From Epiperipatus broadwayi (Eukaryota > Onychophora > Udeonychophora > Euonychophora > Peripatidae): DNA of 64,000 bases. The notes beneath the pieces are model-generated. The model made no database searches and was not told the origin of the DNA. It saw only the letters and a program-made list of their open reading frames with translations. Below are positions 62,331 through 64,000 of this stretch, piece after piece. Every line of letters begins with the position of its first letter. The stretch's first letter is position 1. A program made the position numbers and the translations under genes. The DNA lies in NCBI GenBank assembly GCA_028023455.1, contig JAQFVV010000042.1:5163739-5227738 (forward strand), given 5' to 3'.

Positions 62331-64000
62331 TTATCCCCATAACTTACACTTTACTAAAGTTATTGCTATTATTTTTTTTTTGATCCACACTAAAACCTTG
62401 CATTTCTAATCCACACAAAACCTTGCATTTCTAATAGATATCCCGCATAGAGGGCCTAGAAAAACAACTGCTTGCAAAAATTGAACATATAGGGTGGTTA
62501 GTAAAAAAACGAAACTGAAATTGTCACATTCTGCCACATTACACCAACAATCTGTAACTCAGGTAGGTCATGTTATATATTATTTTTTTCTGCATTTTGT
62601 GATGAAGCTGTCTATGAAATTGTCATTTTAGGCTATACCTTTCAAAATTGAGAGTTTGTGAACCAATGTAAAAATAAAAATTTTAAAAATGTGAAAAATA
62701 TCATTTTTTTTAATTATTTTTTGTGATAATGACTACTTTATCAGCTTTATAACATTCTTTCATATTTGCACTTTATAAAAATGTATATATATATATATTT
62801 ATTTATTGTAATAAATTAGACATTTTATTTAAAATTGTAGGTCCTGTAATTTTTTTTGGGAATTAAAAATGGCCGTTCAGGTCTCTAAGGGATAATTTGA
62901 AAGTCATGAAAGGGCTATAACTCTAAAACTAAACATATGAATATAATGTTTGAATATCCCTTTCTACATATTATCATTTAATTATATATATTTTATTGAC
63001 ACTATTTTATTTATATGAATCATACATGTTAAAATCAAGTCAGGTATGTGCACTATTTCAAAACTCAGTATTATAGCAGGTAAACTTAACATGAAATCTA
63101 ATCAACTAAGATTATAATAATCATTTACTGCCTTTTACTCGTCACCACAAAACATATTCAAAAACAATACTGGCCAATTATCATCACATATAAAAAATTA
63201 AGCGCATAAACAATTACTAACTATACCAACATTTTACTTTAAAATATAAGATTGGGAGCATGAATGATTATTATTCCTACACACATGCTTCAATATATAT
63301 GGTAATGGTCAGACTAGGCGTGTTTTAATTATTTACCTTTATTTAATTGACATGGATGCCACCTGACATTAAACATGAGGAAATAGACTGGCACATTTAT
63401 TTTTTTTAATACATATCTATTTAAATAAGTATTGAAAAATATTTTCTTTAATATGATGATGATGACCACTAACAGACACTATTTGCAATCAGGCTAGATC
63501 CTGCAAAATATATGCTACTATCAATAAAATGGACAAGGAATAAATATGCAGAACAAACGGTATTACATATAAATGATAACATACTATTTAAAGCAATAAT
63601 AAAATTAGTTCATTACAAAATATTATAATTGTCAGACAAATATAATTTTTTTTCTTTCAATAAAACCATTTCTCCCAATCCTTTTTTCCTCTTTTCTTTT
63701 TTTAAATAAAACCATTTCTGCAATCTTTTTTTTATTTTTTAGTTAACATGCACAGTGGAAAACAAGTTATTTATAAAGTTTCCATAGTTTATTTTATTTA
63801 ATTTTAAAACATTAATTTTTCAATTAAATCTTATAATAATTTTTTTTCTCATATGATCAAACACATTTGCAACAGAATAAATCCCTAATATACTCCAAAT
63901 ACAATTTATGTATAGACTACTCTCACAAATATAATATAATTTTAACCAAAACACCTTTCTTTCAATGATAATTCTAGTGAATATTGTTCAACCCTGATAA
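62331..64000. other. AT-rich non-coding stretch
   Basis: No gene, RNA or repeat family is recognised to the end of the window. Confidence 0.4.

Overview
This is an AT-rich, repeat-filled stretch of an animal nuclear genome. No operon, Shine-Dalgarno pattern or long open frame is present. Coding sequence occurs only as short exons with GT/AG borders and as broken transposon genes. The mix of Ty3/gypsy, RTE-type and other LINEs, a Penelope-like fragment, Merlin, hAT and several TA-flanked inverted-repeat elements suggests an invertebrate metazoan with large introns. I cannot name the species from the sequence.

The one host gene I can support is on the minus strand. Two exons (25598-25653 and 18101-18168) splice in frame into a peptide that aligns without gaps to the N-terminal part of WTAP / fl(2)d, the regulatory subunit of the m6A mRNA methyltransferase complex. 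A tentative first coding exon is at 26032-26073. The intron between the two firm exons is about 7.4 kb. It holds a foldback element (18454-18937), a LINE remnant (21405-22170) and a complete Merlin-class DNA transposon (23006-25140) with inverted ends, an 8-bp target duplication and a broken transposase. The rest of WTAP should lie below 18.1 kb or beyond the window start; I recognise no further exon there.

Layout: 1-15 kb is AT-rich sequence with a suspicious noisy duplication (6.6-7.3 kb) and a foldback repeat (8.5-8.9 kb). A candidate solo LTR is at 15.2-16.7 kb. WTAP occupies 18.1-26.1 kb. An unidentified TA-flanked DNA element with long inverted ends is at 26.69-28.36 kb. LINE and tandem-repeat remnants follow at 29-31.5 kb. 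At 34.9-39.8 kb lies a large inverted-repeat cluster built from ~455-bp units, into which a 5'-truncated LINE has inserted with a target duplication. A hAT-like MITE and a gypsy RT fragment follow at 40.0-40.7 kb. At 42.1-52.2 kb an old gypsy element on the minus strand, with PBS, PPT, gag and pol remnants, abuts a third, older LTR and carries a nested RTE fragment. From 53-57.5 kb there is a 1.7-kb segment bracketed by a perfect 24-bp direct repeat, a tandem duplication and two more TA-flanked inverted-repeat elements. The window closes with Penelope-like and RTE remnants (58.6-60.4 kb) and a ~162-bp satellite-like array (61.5-62.3 kb).

Apart from WTAP the genes do not form a pathway; the window is mainly a record of transposon insertion and decay. 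All annotation is by reading; no database search was possible.
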